From the NCBI GenBank assembly GCA_045585835.1, contig JAZMZG010000012.1, forward strand, positions 1 through 64,000: DNA of 64,000 bases, written 5' to 3'. Both the position numbers and the translations under genes were made by a program. The notes under the pieces are model-generated. The model searched no databases, was not told the origin of the DNA, and saw nothing but the letters and a program-made list of their open reading frames with translations. Positions 50,025 to 58,471 of this stretch are shown piece after piece. Numbering within the stretch: the first letter of the stretch is position 1; the number at the start of each line of letters is the position of its first letter. Source of the stretch: CALCTE01 sp045585835 (GTDB lineage Bacteria; Bacillota; Clostridia; Oscillospirales; CAG-272).

Positions 50025-51725
50025 ATGTCAAAATATATAAACAAGGTATCGCTTACAATTGCCATAATAATATTATTCGTACCGACGATAATCGGGTTTA
50101 TATATATAAATTCAAATGACGGAGAAAAGACACCGTTGCTTCCCGAAGATGCAAGTTATGAGATAAGCGTTACCGATGGCACCGAAACGGAAAAGCTTGG
50201 CGACGTGGCGATATCGCTTGTAAAAGCGGACCTAAACCTTTCGAATGCCGTTATTGATACGTCAATGGTTGACCGTAACGAAGATTTGTCATATATGATG
50301 AAAGTGACTGTTTCAAGAAACGGCGCAGTAGAGAGCAAAAGCGAATATGTTTGTTATATTACAAATGATGTGAATAAATGCTATTTTGTCAAAGACGAAG
50401 TTTTATGTAAATTTTCGCCCGCTACGGCAAAGGAGTTTTTAAAGCTACCCATTTTCCAAAAGACCATAACGTACGTCAAAGCACCCGCCGCGGTTTATTT
50501 AAAGGGCGAGGAAAGAATAACACTTGAACACACAGACCTTGTTTGGAAATATATAAACGTTATGGGAGATACAGTATCGAACGATGACGTAAACGCCTCC
50601 GCATCGCAGATAACGATAAATTACCCCAAAGGAAGTATTCTTCAAAGCGAATTTGATTTCGGCAAAGTGACGGATATCAACTCAAACGAGCAATCTCCGA
50701 AAGAAGTATATATTCAAATTGAAACCGATGAGCTCAAATATGACAAAATAACGATAGACGAGTTCGATGCGTTTATTGAGTCGGAGAAAATAAACAAAGA
50801 CACTAAATTTAACGCAACGCTTGAAGTAGTATGGGGCAACGATGATATGTCGATGGGATTTGTCGGAAAACACACCTACAAATTCTATTTGATTTACGAT
50901 ATACCGGCTGAATTTGAAGTTTCTTTAGAAAGCATATACGGCGGAGCTCTTCCCATCGTTAAAGTTAAGAATTTGGACTACGGAGCAGAGATAGTCGCAA
51001 CTGTCACGCACGAAGACGGCGAAGTGATGGATACCGATTTGAATTTTATGAAATATAACGACGTCTATCTTGCATTTTGGCCGTTTGACTTTACCTCAAA
51101 GGTCGGAAAATACACCTTAAAGCTATCAGACGGAAACGTCGAGTGGGAATACGTGCTTTCGGTAAGCTTGAGAAGCTATGAAACAAAAAATATAACGCTT
51201 CCAGCAAAGCTTATGAGTGAGCATTACGGTGAGAGTAAAAAGATATCGTTTAAGCTCACTATGGAAGATGTGCTTGCCGATATCTCCGAAGAAAAGCTTT
51301 GGAGCGGAAAGTTTACGGCTCCGCTTAAAATCAAGCTTGAAAAAACCGTCTCCTATGGTGAATATATAAAGCTGAACGTAGAAAATGAGGAGCGAGCATA
51401 TTGTAACACTTATTTAGCACCTGCAGATACTGCAGTAGTTGCGGTAAATAAAGGAAAGGTAGTATATGCAGGCGAAATGTCGATTACAGGTAAGCTTATA
51501 GTCATAGAACACGGCTACGGGCTTAAAAGCTGGTATTGGAATTTAGGCAATATAAACGTCAAGGTTGGAGATATAGTAGAAAAAAGTTCGAAAATAGGCA
51601 CAGTCGGTTCAAGCGGACTTTGTGATGAAACGCAAACCGTACTGTCATTTGCCATGAGCGCAGACGGAGTATACTTTAAACCCGAATTGTTCTTCAACAG
51701 CTCGCTTAGATATTTTGACAGATAA
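50025..51725 (+). CDS. Membrane-anchored protein with degenerate LytM (M23) domain
   Basis: 566 aa from the ATG at 50025 (GGAGG upstream). One N-terminal membrane anchor (VSLTIAIIILFVPTIIGFIY), about 400 residues of beta-rich extracellular sequence, and a C-terminal M23/LytM fold (about 465-555): APADTAVVAVNKGKVVYAG, IVIEHGYGLKSWYWNLG, VKVGDIVEKSSKIGTVGSSG. Active M23 enzymes need an HxxxD and an HxH; here the HLHF position reads TVLSF and the first motif is also lost, so it should not cleave peptidoglycan. It may act as an activator or scaffold, as EnvC and NlpD do. Confidence 0.82.
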   Translation: MSKYINKVSLTIAIIILFVPTIIGFIYINSNDGEKTPLLPEDASYEISVTDGTETEKLGDVAISLVKADLNLSNAVIDTSMVDRNEDLSYMMKVTVSRNGAVESKSEYVCYITNDVNKCYFVKDEVLCKFSPATAKEFLKLPIFQKTITYVKAPAAVYLKGEERITLEHTDLVWKYINVMGDTVSNDDVNASASQITINYPKGSILQSEFDFGKVTDINSNEQSPKEVYIQIETDELKYDKITIDEFDAFIESEKINKDTKFNATLEVVWGNDDMSMGFVGKHTYKFYLIYDIPAEFEVSLESIYGGALPIVKVKNLDYGAEIVATVTHEDGEVMDTDLNFMKYNDVYLAFWPFDFTSKVGKYTLKLSDGNVEWEYVLSVSLRSYETKNITLPAKLMSEHYGESKKISFKLTMEDVLADISEEKLWSGKFTAPLKIKLEKTVSYGEYIKLNVENEERAYCNTYLAPADTAVVAVNKGKVVYAGEMSITGKLIVIEHGYGLKSWYWNLGNINVKVGDIVEKSSKIGTVGSSGLCDETQTVLSFAMSADGVYFKPELFFNSSLRYFDR

Positions 51726-51742
51726 AATCCCTATAGAATTAA

Positions 51743-51779
51743 TATGCACCCCAAAAGTTAGAAACTTTTGGGGTGCATA
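51743..51779. terminator. Perfect 17-bp hairpin
   Basis: TATGCACCCCAAAAGTT (51743-51759), AGA loop, AACTTTTGGGGTGCATA (51763-51779). A very long perfect stem between convergent genes, without a clear T tract on either side. Confidence 0.7.
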
Positions 51780-51810
51780 TTATATGTGAAACTTTATATA
51801 TCCTATAGTG

Positions 51811-52863
51811 TTAATTTTTCCTCGCTATTTTTTCAAGATAACTGCGTATATCAATATGTTGAGGACACATTTTTTCGCAAGCTCCGCACTTTATGCAGTC
51901 CGAAGCCTTTTTATCAAAAGCACCGTACTTTGAGTAGTCCTTTTCGTTGTACATCGAAAAGAGCTTCGGTATCTGTATCTCTTGAGGACATTTGGGTACG
52001 CAGTACTCGCAAGAGGTGCAAGGAATTTGCAGACTCTTCCTTATAATGTAAGCAAGCTTTTCCGCTTTTTCATAATCATCTTTACAAAACGGCTTTAGAT
52101 CACCGAAAAGCTTTGTATTTTCATTGAGCTGCGTTATATCGGACATACCCGACAGCACCAAGAATACACCGTCAAGACTTGCCGCAAACGAAAGAGCGAA
52201 TGCGGCGGGGGATATGCCCACGAGTTCCTTCTTTGCTTTTTCCGGCAAATTAACGAGCTTTCCGCCTTTTACAGGCTCCATTACTATTATAGGCTTTGCG
52301 TGCTTTCTCGCCACTTCGTAGCAACGCCTTGATGCAACCTCTTTATCCTCCCAATCAAGATAATTTATCTGTAGCTGAACAAACTCTGTTTCGGGATGCT
52401 TTGTCAGTATTTCATCGAGAAGCTCGGGAGAGTCGTGAAATGAAAATCCTACCCGCTTAATTTTTCCTTCAGCCTTTTTTGACATAACAAACTCAAAAGC
52501 GTTCGTATTTTCCGCAATAGCATAGTTTTCTTTATCAAGACAATGCAAGAGGTAATAGTCGAAATATTCGACACCGCAACGCTTTATTTGCTCATCAAAG
52601 AATCTCGGCAGATCGTCTGAACCTTTAACGAAAAACAGAGGCATTTTATCTGCAAGCAGATAGCTTTCACGTTTGTAGTTCTTTGCTATAACCTCTCTAA
52701 ACGCTTCCTCGCTTTTGCCGTTATGGTAAGGATATGCGGTATCAAAATAAGTGCCGCCGCTTTCCATAAAGCTTTTTGCCATTATTCCAAACTGCTCAAG
52801 GTCAATATTCTCTCTGTCGTCATTTATTATAGGGAGTCGCATTAAACCGAAGCCTAATTTCAT
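51811..52863 (-). CDS. Aldo/keto reductase with C-terminal ferredoxin-type domain
   Basis: 350 aa. A TIM-barrel AKR domain (GLMRLPI at the start, YFDTAYPYHNGKSEEAF with the catalytic Asp/Tyr pair, EFVQLQINYLDWED) is followed by a two-cluster 4Fe-4S domain: CTSCEYCVPKCP and CIKCGACEKMCP near the end. This AKR subfamily is common in anaerobes and couples NAD(P)H- or ferredoxin-linked reductions; substrate unknown. It lies 7 bases after lipid kinase 2, so the two are one operon. Confidence 0.92.
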   Translation of the reverse strand: MKLGFGLMRLPIINDDRENIDLEQFGIMAKSFMESGGTYFDTAYPYHNGKSEEAFREVIAKNYKRESYLLADKMPLFFVKGSDDLPRFFDEQIKRCGVEYFDYYLLHCLDKENYAIAENTNAFEFVMSKKAEGKIKRVGFSFHDSPELLDEILTKHPETEFVQLQINYLDWEDKEVASRRCYEVARKHAKPIIVMEPVKGGKLVNLPEKAKKELVGISPAAFALSFAASLDGVFLVLSGMSDITQLNENTKLFGDLKPFCKDDYEKAEKLAYIIRKSLQIPCTSCEYCVPKCPQEIQIPKLFSMYNEKDYSKYGAFDKKASDCIKCGACEKMCPQHIDIRSYLEKIARKN

Positions 52864-52870
52864 AATAACC

Positions 52871-53800
52871 TCACTGATTCTTAAACGTACAGCCTTTGGG
52901 CAAAGAGAGCCTCAATGCTTTCGGAACCACCGAAACGTCGAGAGCTTCTCTTGTGGTAATTTCACCGTCTTGCGATACTAATGTCGGACGGCCGAATTTG
53001 ATCTTTATATGCTTTGCGGTCTTTCTGTGTATAAAGCTGTCGTATTTTCCCGAAAAATGATTACCCGCTTTGTACTGCCCTATTACTGTTATAAGCTTTA
53101 ATTTGCTTATCATATCACAATAGCAAACGTCCAATATTCCGTCTTTCATAGAGGATAGGGGAGCGGCATAGTAACCGCCTCCGTAAGCCATACCGTTTGC
53201 GATGGAAAGAAGGATAAAGTCACCGTTTACCGTTTCACCGTCGTCAAATTCAATGCTCATGGGGAAACGGGACTTTGCAAAAAGCTCGCGAATAAGCGCA
53301 GCGTTGTAGGAAAACTTACCGAAGGTCTTTTTGTATTTTTGCATATTCCCTGCAATATTCGCATCAAAGCCCATATTTGCAAGATTTATGCAATATTCGC
53401 CGTCGATCTTAATTACGTCTATGGTTTCGCTCGTCGCATCAAATTGAGCTTCGATATCGAGAAATGCGTCATCGGGCGTAAAGGCTTTCACGAAATCGTT
53501 TCCGGTTCCGCAAGGGAAGACCCCGACGCTTATATCGGCGGAACACTCGTTTTTCATAGCACCGTTTACGACCTCGCGGAAAGTGCCGTCACCTCCGCAG
53601 GCAATGACCGTATGGGGCACACCGCCCGTTTTTAAAGAGCTTACGTATTCAGTTGCGTCGCCTATGCCGTTTGTGAAATAGCAAGTGACGTTATCTGACA
53701 AATTCCTTGATTTTGCGATGCATTTGATTTTTTCGCAAAGTTCATTTAGCTGAAATTTACCGCTTCCCGCGGCTTTGTTAATAATAAAAGTATAATTCAT
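52871..53800 (-). CDS. Diacylglycerol kinase-family lipid kinase 2
   Basis: 309 aa. YTFIINKAAGSGK at the N-terminus, ATP motif ACGGDGTFREVVNGAM near residues 67-82, GTGNDFVKAF near 97-106, and SMKDGILDVCYCDM in the second domain. Canonical DagK/YegS layout with intact GTGND, unlike the paralogue at 11747. Phosphorylates a lipid alcohol, probably diacylglycerol. It heads an operon with the iron-sulfur aldo/keto reductase. Confidence 0.9.
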   Translation of the reverse strand: MNYTFIINKAAGSGKFQLNELCEKIKCIAKSRNLSDNVTCYFTNGIGDATEYVSSLKTGGVPHTVIACGGDGTFREVVNGAMKNECSADISVGVFPCGTGNDFVKAFTPDDAFLDIEAQFDATSETIDVIKIDGEYCINLANMGFDANIAGNMQKYKKTFGKFSYNAALIRELFAKSRFPMSIEFDDGETVNGDFILLSIANGMAYGGGYYAAPLSSMKDGILDVCYCDMISKLKLITVIGQYKAGNHFSGKYDSFIHRKTAKHIKIKFGRPTLVSQDGEITTREALDVSVVPKALRLSLPKGCTFKNQ

Positions 53801-53820
53801 TTTACACGTCCGAATTCAAG

Positions 53821-53848
53821 AAAAGACATCGGGAAGCCGATGTCTTTT
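53821..53848 (-). terminator. Terminator of the ABC ATPase gene
   Basis: Minus strand AAAAGACATCGG with CCGATGTCTTTT, 4-base loop, just after the ATPase stop. Confidence 0.85.
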
Positions 53849-53862
53849 CGAAATTTGTTAAA

Positions 53863-54981
53863 TTAGTGAACAATGCAAACTTCAGTTTCTTTATCGAAGA
53901 TGTGAAGTCTTTCCGTTTCAAGAGCAATCTTGATCTTGTCGCCTGCTTTAACGGGTGAACGTGAGGGAACCTTAGCAACGAGCTGATCTTCACCAACAGA
54001 AAGATAAAGGTGAATTTCAGAACCCATAAGCTCGGTAACGTCAACATCAACGTCGATAACGGCATCAGCGAATTTCTCAAGAGCTTCTTCCTCGTTGTGA
54101 ATGCACTCGGGACGGATACCTGCAATAACTTCTTTACCAATGTAATCGTTAAGCTCGCCGTCGAGGTTCTTATCTTTGGGAAGAAGAACTTTGTTTCCGG
54201 AGAATACGAAGTAAAGATCTGTGCCTCCGCGCTCTTTCTCGATAACACCGTTTATGAAGTTCATTTGAGGTGTACCGATAAATCCTGCAACGAAGAGGTT
54301 TACAGGCTTGTCGTAAAGGTTTTGAGGAGTGTCTACCTGCTGGATAAGACCATCCTTCATAACTACGATACGGCTAGCCATCGTCATAGCTTCCACCTGG
54401 TCGTGCGTAACGTAAATGAACGTTGTGCCGAGGCTTCTGTGAAGCTTTGTAAGCTCTGTTCTCATGGCAGCACGAAGTTTAGCGTCGAGGTTTGACAAAG
54501 GCTCGTCAAGAAGGAATACCTTAGGCTCACGTACAATAGCACGTCCGAGAGCTACACGCTGACGCTGACCACCGGAAAGAGCCTTGGGGCGTCTGTCTAA
54601 AAGGTGGTTGATATCCAAAATTCTGGAGGCTTCGTCAACTCTGCGCTTGATCTCCTCCTTGGGAGTCTTACGGAGCTTAAGACCGAATGCCATGTTCTCA
54701 AAAACGGTCATGTGGGGATAAAGAGCATAGTTCTGGAAAACCATCGCGATGTCTCTATCCTTGGGCGCAACGTCGTTAACGAATCTGTCGCCTATGTAGA
54801 GCTCACCCTCACTAATTTCTTCAAGTCCCGCAATCATTCTGAGAGTAGTGGACTTACCGCATCCTGACGGTCCTACAAGGATAATGAATTCCTTGTCCTT
54901 GATCTCAAGGCAAAAGTCGGATACAGCCGTAACTCCACCGGGGTATTTCTTATAAATGTGTTTAAGTGATACACTAGACAA
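53863..54981 (-). CDS. Multi-sugar ABC transporter ATP-binding protein (MsmX/UgpC type)
   Basis: 372 aa. Walker A GPSGCGKST near residue 37-45, Q-loop, signature LSGGQRQRVALGRAIV, Walker B FLLDEPLSNLDAKLR, His-switch THDQVEAM, then the C-terminal regulatory TOBE/MalK-like domain (VIAGIRPECIHN). Such ATPases energise several sugar importers encoded elsewhere; no permease or binding-protein gene is nearby. Translation starts at a TTG (54981) seven bases after GGAGGT. Confidence 0.94.
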   Translation of the reverse strand: MSSVSLKHIYKKYPGGVTAVSDFCLEIKDKEFIILVGPSGCGKSTTLRMIAGLEEISEGELYIGDRFVNDVAPKDRDIAMVFQNYALYPHMTVFENMAFGLKLRKTPKEEIKRRVDEASRILDINHLLDRRPKALSGGQRQRVALGRAIVREPKVFLLDEPLSNLDAKLRAAMRTELTKLHRSLGTTFIYVTHDQVEAMTMASRIVVMKDGLIQQVDTPQNLYDKPVNLFVAGFIGTPQMNFINGVIEKERGGTDLYFVFSGNKVLLPKDKNLDGELNDYIGKEVIAGIRPECIHNEEEALEKFADAVIDVDVDVTELMGSEIHLYLSVGEDQLVAKVPSRSPVKAGDKIKIALETERLHIFDKETEVCIVH

Positions 54982-55151
54982 AACAATTACCTCCTATGTT
55001 AGTGCGTATTATTACATCAATGTATTATACCAAAAATATTGCAAATATGATATTGATTATTTATCCAAATTTTAAAAAAGTTTTTATATATTTTGCATAA
55101 AAATCACAACATTATATCCAAATTGATGCTTCATTGAAATATAATGCTATT

Positions 55152-55688
55152 TTATAAAAGTGAAATATCGTCAAGCAAAAGCGATGATATTCCTCTGTAT
55201 ACCTCTTCGGGCCTGTCATATACCTTTTTTGCGATTCTCTCCGCAAGAGATGCGGTTGCCGCATCGAGAGAGACCTCCAAAAGAGACTTTCCGTTTTTTT
55301 CGATCTTTATGTTTACTCGGTAACCGAGCTCCTGCTTCATTATATCGACGTTGACCTTTCCGCCGCTTTTTTCAAATGAAAGCAAACGTATCGCCGAGTG
55401 CATAGCCTTATCTCTGACCAAGGGAATGAGATCGTCCTCAAGAGCGGAAAGCGCTTGCATTCCGATTTTCGTGATCTCGTACATATCTTCGTTGTTTTCT
55501 CGGTAGGTTTTCACACAACCGGATTGACACAGATCGATTATGCAGTCGTTAAAATCGAAGGAAGAAATAAAGTTATCCTGAACGCAAAGATCGTTTAAAG
55601 TGTTATGTGTGAGCGGGTAGTCGATTATGCTCATCATATAGAGGATAAACACCTTAATGTCATTTCTTTTTTTAATAAAACCGGACAT
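55152..55688 (-). CDS. DUF4364 family protein
   Basis: 178 aa from the ATG at 55688 (GAGGAGG upstream; a TTG one codon earlier is less likely). The N-terminal half looks like a winged helix (VFILYMMSIIDYPLTHNTLN, then a recognition-like helix and YEITKIGMQALSAL), the rest an alpha/beta domain. DUF4364 is a Clostridia family treated as a putative transcriptional regulator; targets unknown. It diverges from rsuA, sharing a 120-base promoter region. Confidence 0.85.
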   Translation of the reverse strand: MSGFIKKRNDIKVFILYMMSIIDYPLTHNTLNDLCVQDNFISSFDFNDCIIDLCQSGCVKTYRENNEDMYEITKIGMQALSALEDDLIPLVRDKAMHSAIRLLSFEKSGGKVNVDIMKQELGYRVNIKIEKNGKSLLEVSLDAATASLAERIAKKVYDRPEEVYRGISSLLLDDISLL

Positions 55689-55717
55689 CAAATTTCCTCC
55701 TCTCCAAACACATAGTT

Positions 55718-55746
55718 ATTATATCACAAAAAAGCAAATAAGGCAA
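55718..55746 (-). promoter_or_regulatory. Promoter of the DUF4364 gene
   Basis: Minus strand TTGCCT, 17 bases, TATAAT, extended -10 TGA. Confidence 0.8.
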
Positions 55747-55765
55747 TAATATTTCCGATAAAATA

Positions 55766-55793
55766 TTGTAAAAAAATATTTTTGTGATACAAT
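55766..55793 (+). promoter_or_regulatory. Promoter of the pseudouridine synthase gene
   Basis: TTGTAA, 16 bases, TACAAT with an extended -10 TGA, 18 bases before the ATG. Divergent from the DUF4364 promoter. Confidence 0.7.
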
Positions 55794-55811
55794 TTAATTT
55801 GAGGTGATAAG

Positions 55812-56525
55812 ATGATCAGGCTCGATAAATATATTTCAAAAGCAACGCTTATGACAAGAAGCATGAGTCAAAGCGCTATAAAGCGGGGAAGGGTAACGGT
55901 AAACGGAGCTTTTGCCAAAAGCGGAGATATTAAGCTTGATGAAAAAAGCGCTAAGGTATGCCTTGACGGTGAGCTTCTCGAATATAACGAATACATCTAT
56001 ATTATGCTTAACAAGCCGCAAGGAGTGCTGTCGGCTACCGAGGACGGCAAAGGTATTACTGTCATTGACCTTTTACCCGAGGCATATAAAAACACCGATA
56101 TATTTCCTGTCGGAAGACTTGATAAGGATACGGTCGGGCTTTTGCTTTTGACGGATAACGGTGCATTGGCGCACAAGATGCTTTCCCCGAAATTTCACGT
56201 AGATAAGACCTACTATTTGAATACCGAAAAAGCACTTGCGGAAGATGACGTGCGTAAAATAGAACAGGGCGTATATATAGGTGAGGGCACAACCACGATG
56301 CCCGCAAAATTTATTGCCGACAGCGACGGCATGGGCGGATTTTTGACTATCCGCGAGGGCAAGTTCCATCAAGTGAAAAGAATGCTTGAGGCGGTCGGCA
56401 ATAAAGTGGTATTTTTGAAAAGAGTAAGGTTCGGCACGCTTACTTTAGACGAAAGCTTGGAGCGCGGAAAATGGCGAAGACTTACGAAGGACGAGGAAAA
56501 TTCACTTTTGGAAAATTACTTATAA
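55812..56525 (+). CDS. RsuA-family 16S rRNA pseudouridine synthase
   Basis: 237 aa. An N-terminal S4 RNA-binding domain (IRLDKYISKATLMTRSMSQ, GRVTVNGAFAKSGD) and the RsuA/RluB/E/F catalytic domain: YIMLNKPQGVLSATEDG, then the active-site Asp in VGRLDKDTVGLLLLTDNG, and REGKFHQVKRMLEAVGNKV. Most similar in layout to RsuA, which makes pseudouridine 516 in 16S rRNA; RluB-type 23S activity cannot be excluded. GAGGTG precedes the ATG. Confidence 0.88.
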   Translation: MIRLDKYISKATLMTRSMSQSAIKRGRVTVNGAFAKSGDIKLDEKSAKVCLDGELLEYNEYIYIMLNKPQGVLSATEDGKGITVIDLLPEAYKNTDIFPVGRLDKDTVGLLLLTDNGALAHKMLSPKFHVDKTYYLNTEKALAEDDVRKIEQGVYIGEGTTTMPAKFIADSDGMGGFLTIREGKFHQVKRMLEAVGNKVVFLKRVRFGTLTLDESLERGKWRRLTKDEENSLLENYL

Positions 56526-56526
56526 G

Positions 56527-56554
56527 AAAAGAGACGGCAAAACCGTCTCTTTTT
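56527..56554. terminator. Terminator between rRNA synthase and PAS-like genes
   Basis: AAAAGAGACGG with CCGTCTCTTTT and flanking A and T runs; works in both directions. Confidence 0.88.
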
Positions 56555-56558
56555 ATAT

Positions 56559-57464
56559 TTAAAATTTAATTGCGTCGCAGAATACGGCTTCTGCCCAATG
56601 CTCGTCTTTGGTGGAAAAAGTAAACTTATTTATTAAGGGCAGAGTGAGCAAACATTCGGCCTTCATATCGTTTACGGATATGTGAAAGCCGTGTCCTTGG
56701 TTATCGGTCAGCTTTGAAAGTATGTATTTCTCGATGCATAAGCTCTCGGAGATATCCGTTTTGTCGGTGTTACAGCAAAAGCGCAAGCAAAGCTTGTTAA
56801 ATTCGGCCGACACGTCGAAGCTTATACTTCTGTCGTTGTTTAAATACAAAGCGATATCGAACATACAAAGTATTTCCGTTGCAAGCACTTTGAGATCGGC
56901 TTGTAAAAATTGCCCGCCGTTTACAGAGTTTTGAGTATTCAGTCTAACGCCGAGAGGAAAGGCGCATACGTTGAGCTGTGATTTTGTGTGTTCTACTAAT
57001 TTGGAAATTTCAATATGATGCTCAAAGGTATCTTCGCTGCGTTCAAAATTACGATATATCGCCTTACGCACTCTCGCAAGTGCCTTTCCGACTTCATCGT
57101 CGGCGGAGTCGTTTGCGAATTCCTTGCAAATGAGTTCTATAATTTCAAAATCGCAGCCATTCAATACGTTCGAATAATAGCTTGGCAGAAAGACGAGTGC
57201 TCTATCGTCCCGAGAAACGGGTATGGTCAAAACCGCGCAGTAGCCTTCAAGCTCTTTACATCGTACCGATTCAATATGAGGCACAGGTGTTAAACAAGTC
57301 AGCTTTTCGGCTGTTTCTTCGGAGAAGAGTTTGCCTATTTTTGATTTAAGCTTAAGTGAGCATACTTGTTCAAATGAATTATTTTTGAATGTCACCGTGC
57401 CGTTTTTGTCATATATCAGCATTGGAAATTTTTCAAATCGGACGTTATTCTTGCATAGGTTCAT
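56559..57464 (-). CDS. PAS-like protein of unknown function
   Basis: 301 aa, no membrane segment. Residues 1 to about 95 resemble a PAS fold (FPMLIYDKNGTVTFKNNSFE, LFSEETAEKL). The rest is a helical and beta region with an EDTFEHHIEISKLVEHTK stretch that sits where a histidine-kinase dimerisation helix would be, but the N, G1 and G2 boxes of an ATPase are not recognisable. A degenerate kinase or a sensor-only protein is possible; this is inference. It lies 43 bases after the YitT gene and is probably in its operon. Confidence 0.68.
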   Translation of the reverse strand: MNLCKNNVRFEKFPMLIYDKNGTVTFKNNSFEQVCSLKLKSKIGKLFSEETAEKLTCLTPVPHIESVRCKELEGYCAVLTIPVSRDDRALVFLPSYYSNVLNGCDFEIIELICKEFANDSADDEVGKALARVRKAIYRNFERSEDTFEHHIEISKLVEHTKSQLNVCAFPLGVRLNTQNSVNGGQFLQADLKVLATEILCMFDIALYLNNDRSISFDVSAEFNKLCLRFCCNTDKTDISESLCIEKYILSKLTDNQGHGFHISVNDMKAECLLTLPLINKFTFSTKDEHWAEAVFCDAIKF

Positions 57465-57507
57465 TTTGCGTATACCTTTCGTATTTGAGGTGCGTTTACC
57501 AAGAACG

Positions 57508-58416
57508 TTATTTGCTTTCTCTCGTAAAGCCCTCTCCGTTTATCTCGTGTGCCGGGTATATCGTTACGAAAGCATATTTATCACATTGATTTATGATATT
57601 TATAAGTGTTGCGTATTGGTTCATCGTAAAGGAAAACATCAACATTTTACCTTCACTTTTCGTATATCCGCCGACCGTATCGACAATGGTGGTCGTGCGG
57701 TCAAGCCTTTTGATTATATTTTCATTTATTAACTCGTATTGTGTGGAAACAATGGTTGCGACGAAGGCTCTCGTTTGTCCCAAAAATATTTTATCTATAA
57801 CGATGGCGGTCATAAAGGCACAGATGATACCGAGCAATGTAATCACGATATTGTGGCTTGTAAATACGCCCGCCGCTATGATAAATGCGTCAATGTAAAA
57901 TATTACGGTGGAGCTTTTTGCTCTTTTAAAATATTTGCAAATTATAAATGCGATTATATCAACGCCGCCCGTCGAACCGCCGCCCAAAAACGTTATGGCA
58001 CAGCCGGCGCCTATAAGTATACCGCCGAAAAGGGACGCAAGCAGTATACCTATTTGTGAATATTCACTTGCGGGAATATAAAAGAAGCCCCGCATAAAGT
58101 CGGGGCTCGCAATATTTGAAAACACGGCGACTCCGACGGGGTAAATTATCGTTGAAAGCAACGTTTTGACAGCAAACGATCTATTAAGAAAGACAAGCCC
58201 AAAAACGTATATTCCGACGGTGAAAACCGTTATTAAAAGCTGTTCGCCTATTGGCAAAAAGGAATTTACTATTATTGAAAGACCGGATATTCCCCCCGTT
58301 ACGAGCTTATAGGGGAGAATGAAAACCGCAGTACCGAAAGAGAGCAAAAGAGTGCCAAACACCGTTAAAACGATGCTTTTTATTATTTGCTTTTCGTCTT
58401 TAAACAAACGTTTCAT
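57508..58416 (-). CDS. YitT family membrane protein
   Basis: 302 aa. Five or six N-terminal membrane segments (IVLTVFGTLLLSFGTAVFIL, then GGISGLSIIVNSFLPIGEQL, the family motif) and a cytoplasmic C-terminal DUF2179 domain of about 90 residues (RTTTIVDTVGGYTKSEGKML). YitT proteins are abundant in Firmicutes with unknown transport or signalling roles. The central GGGSTGGVDIIAF motif is intact. Confidence 0.92.
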   Translation of the reverse strand: MKRLFKDEKQIIKSIVLTVFGTLLLSFGTAVFILPYKLVTGGISGLSIIVNSFLPIGEQLLITVFTVGIYVFGLVFLNRSFAVKTLLSTIIYPVGVAVFSNIASPDFMRGFFYIPASEYSQIGILLASLFGGILIGAGCAITFLGGGSTGGVDIIAFIICKYFKRAKSSTVIFYIDAFIIAAGVFTSHNIVITLLGIICAFMTAIVIDKIFLGQTRAFVATIVSTQYELINENIIKRLDRTTTIVDTVGGYTKSEGKMLMFSFTMNQYATLINIINQCDKYAFVTIYPAHEINGEGFTRESK

Positions 58417-58471
58417 AATATATACCGCCTCACATACAAGATGATTATATTATGCTCTCAAAAAGAAGCTT

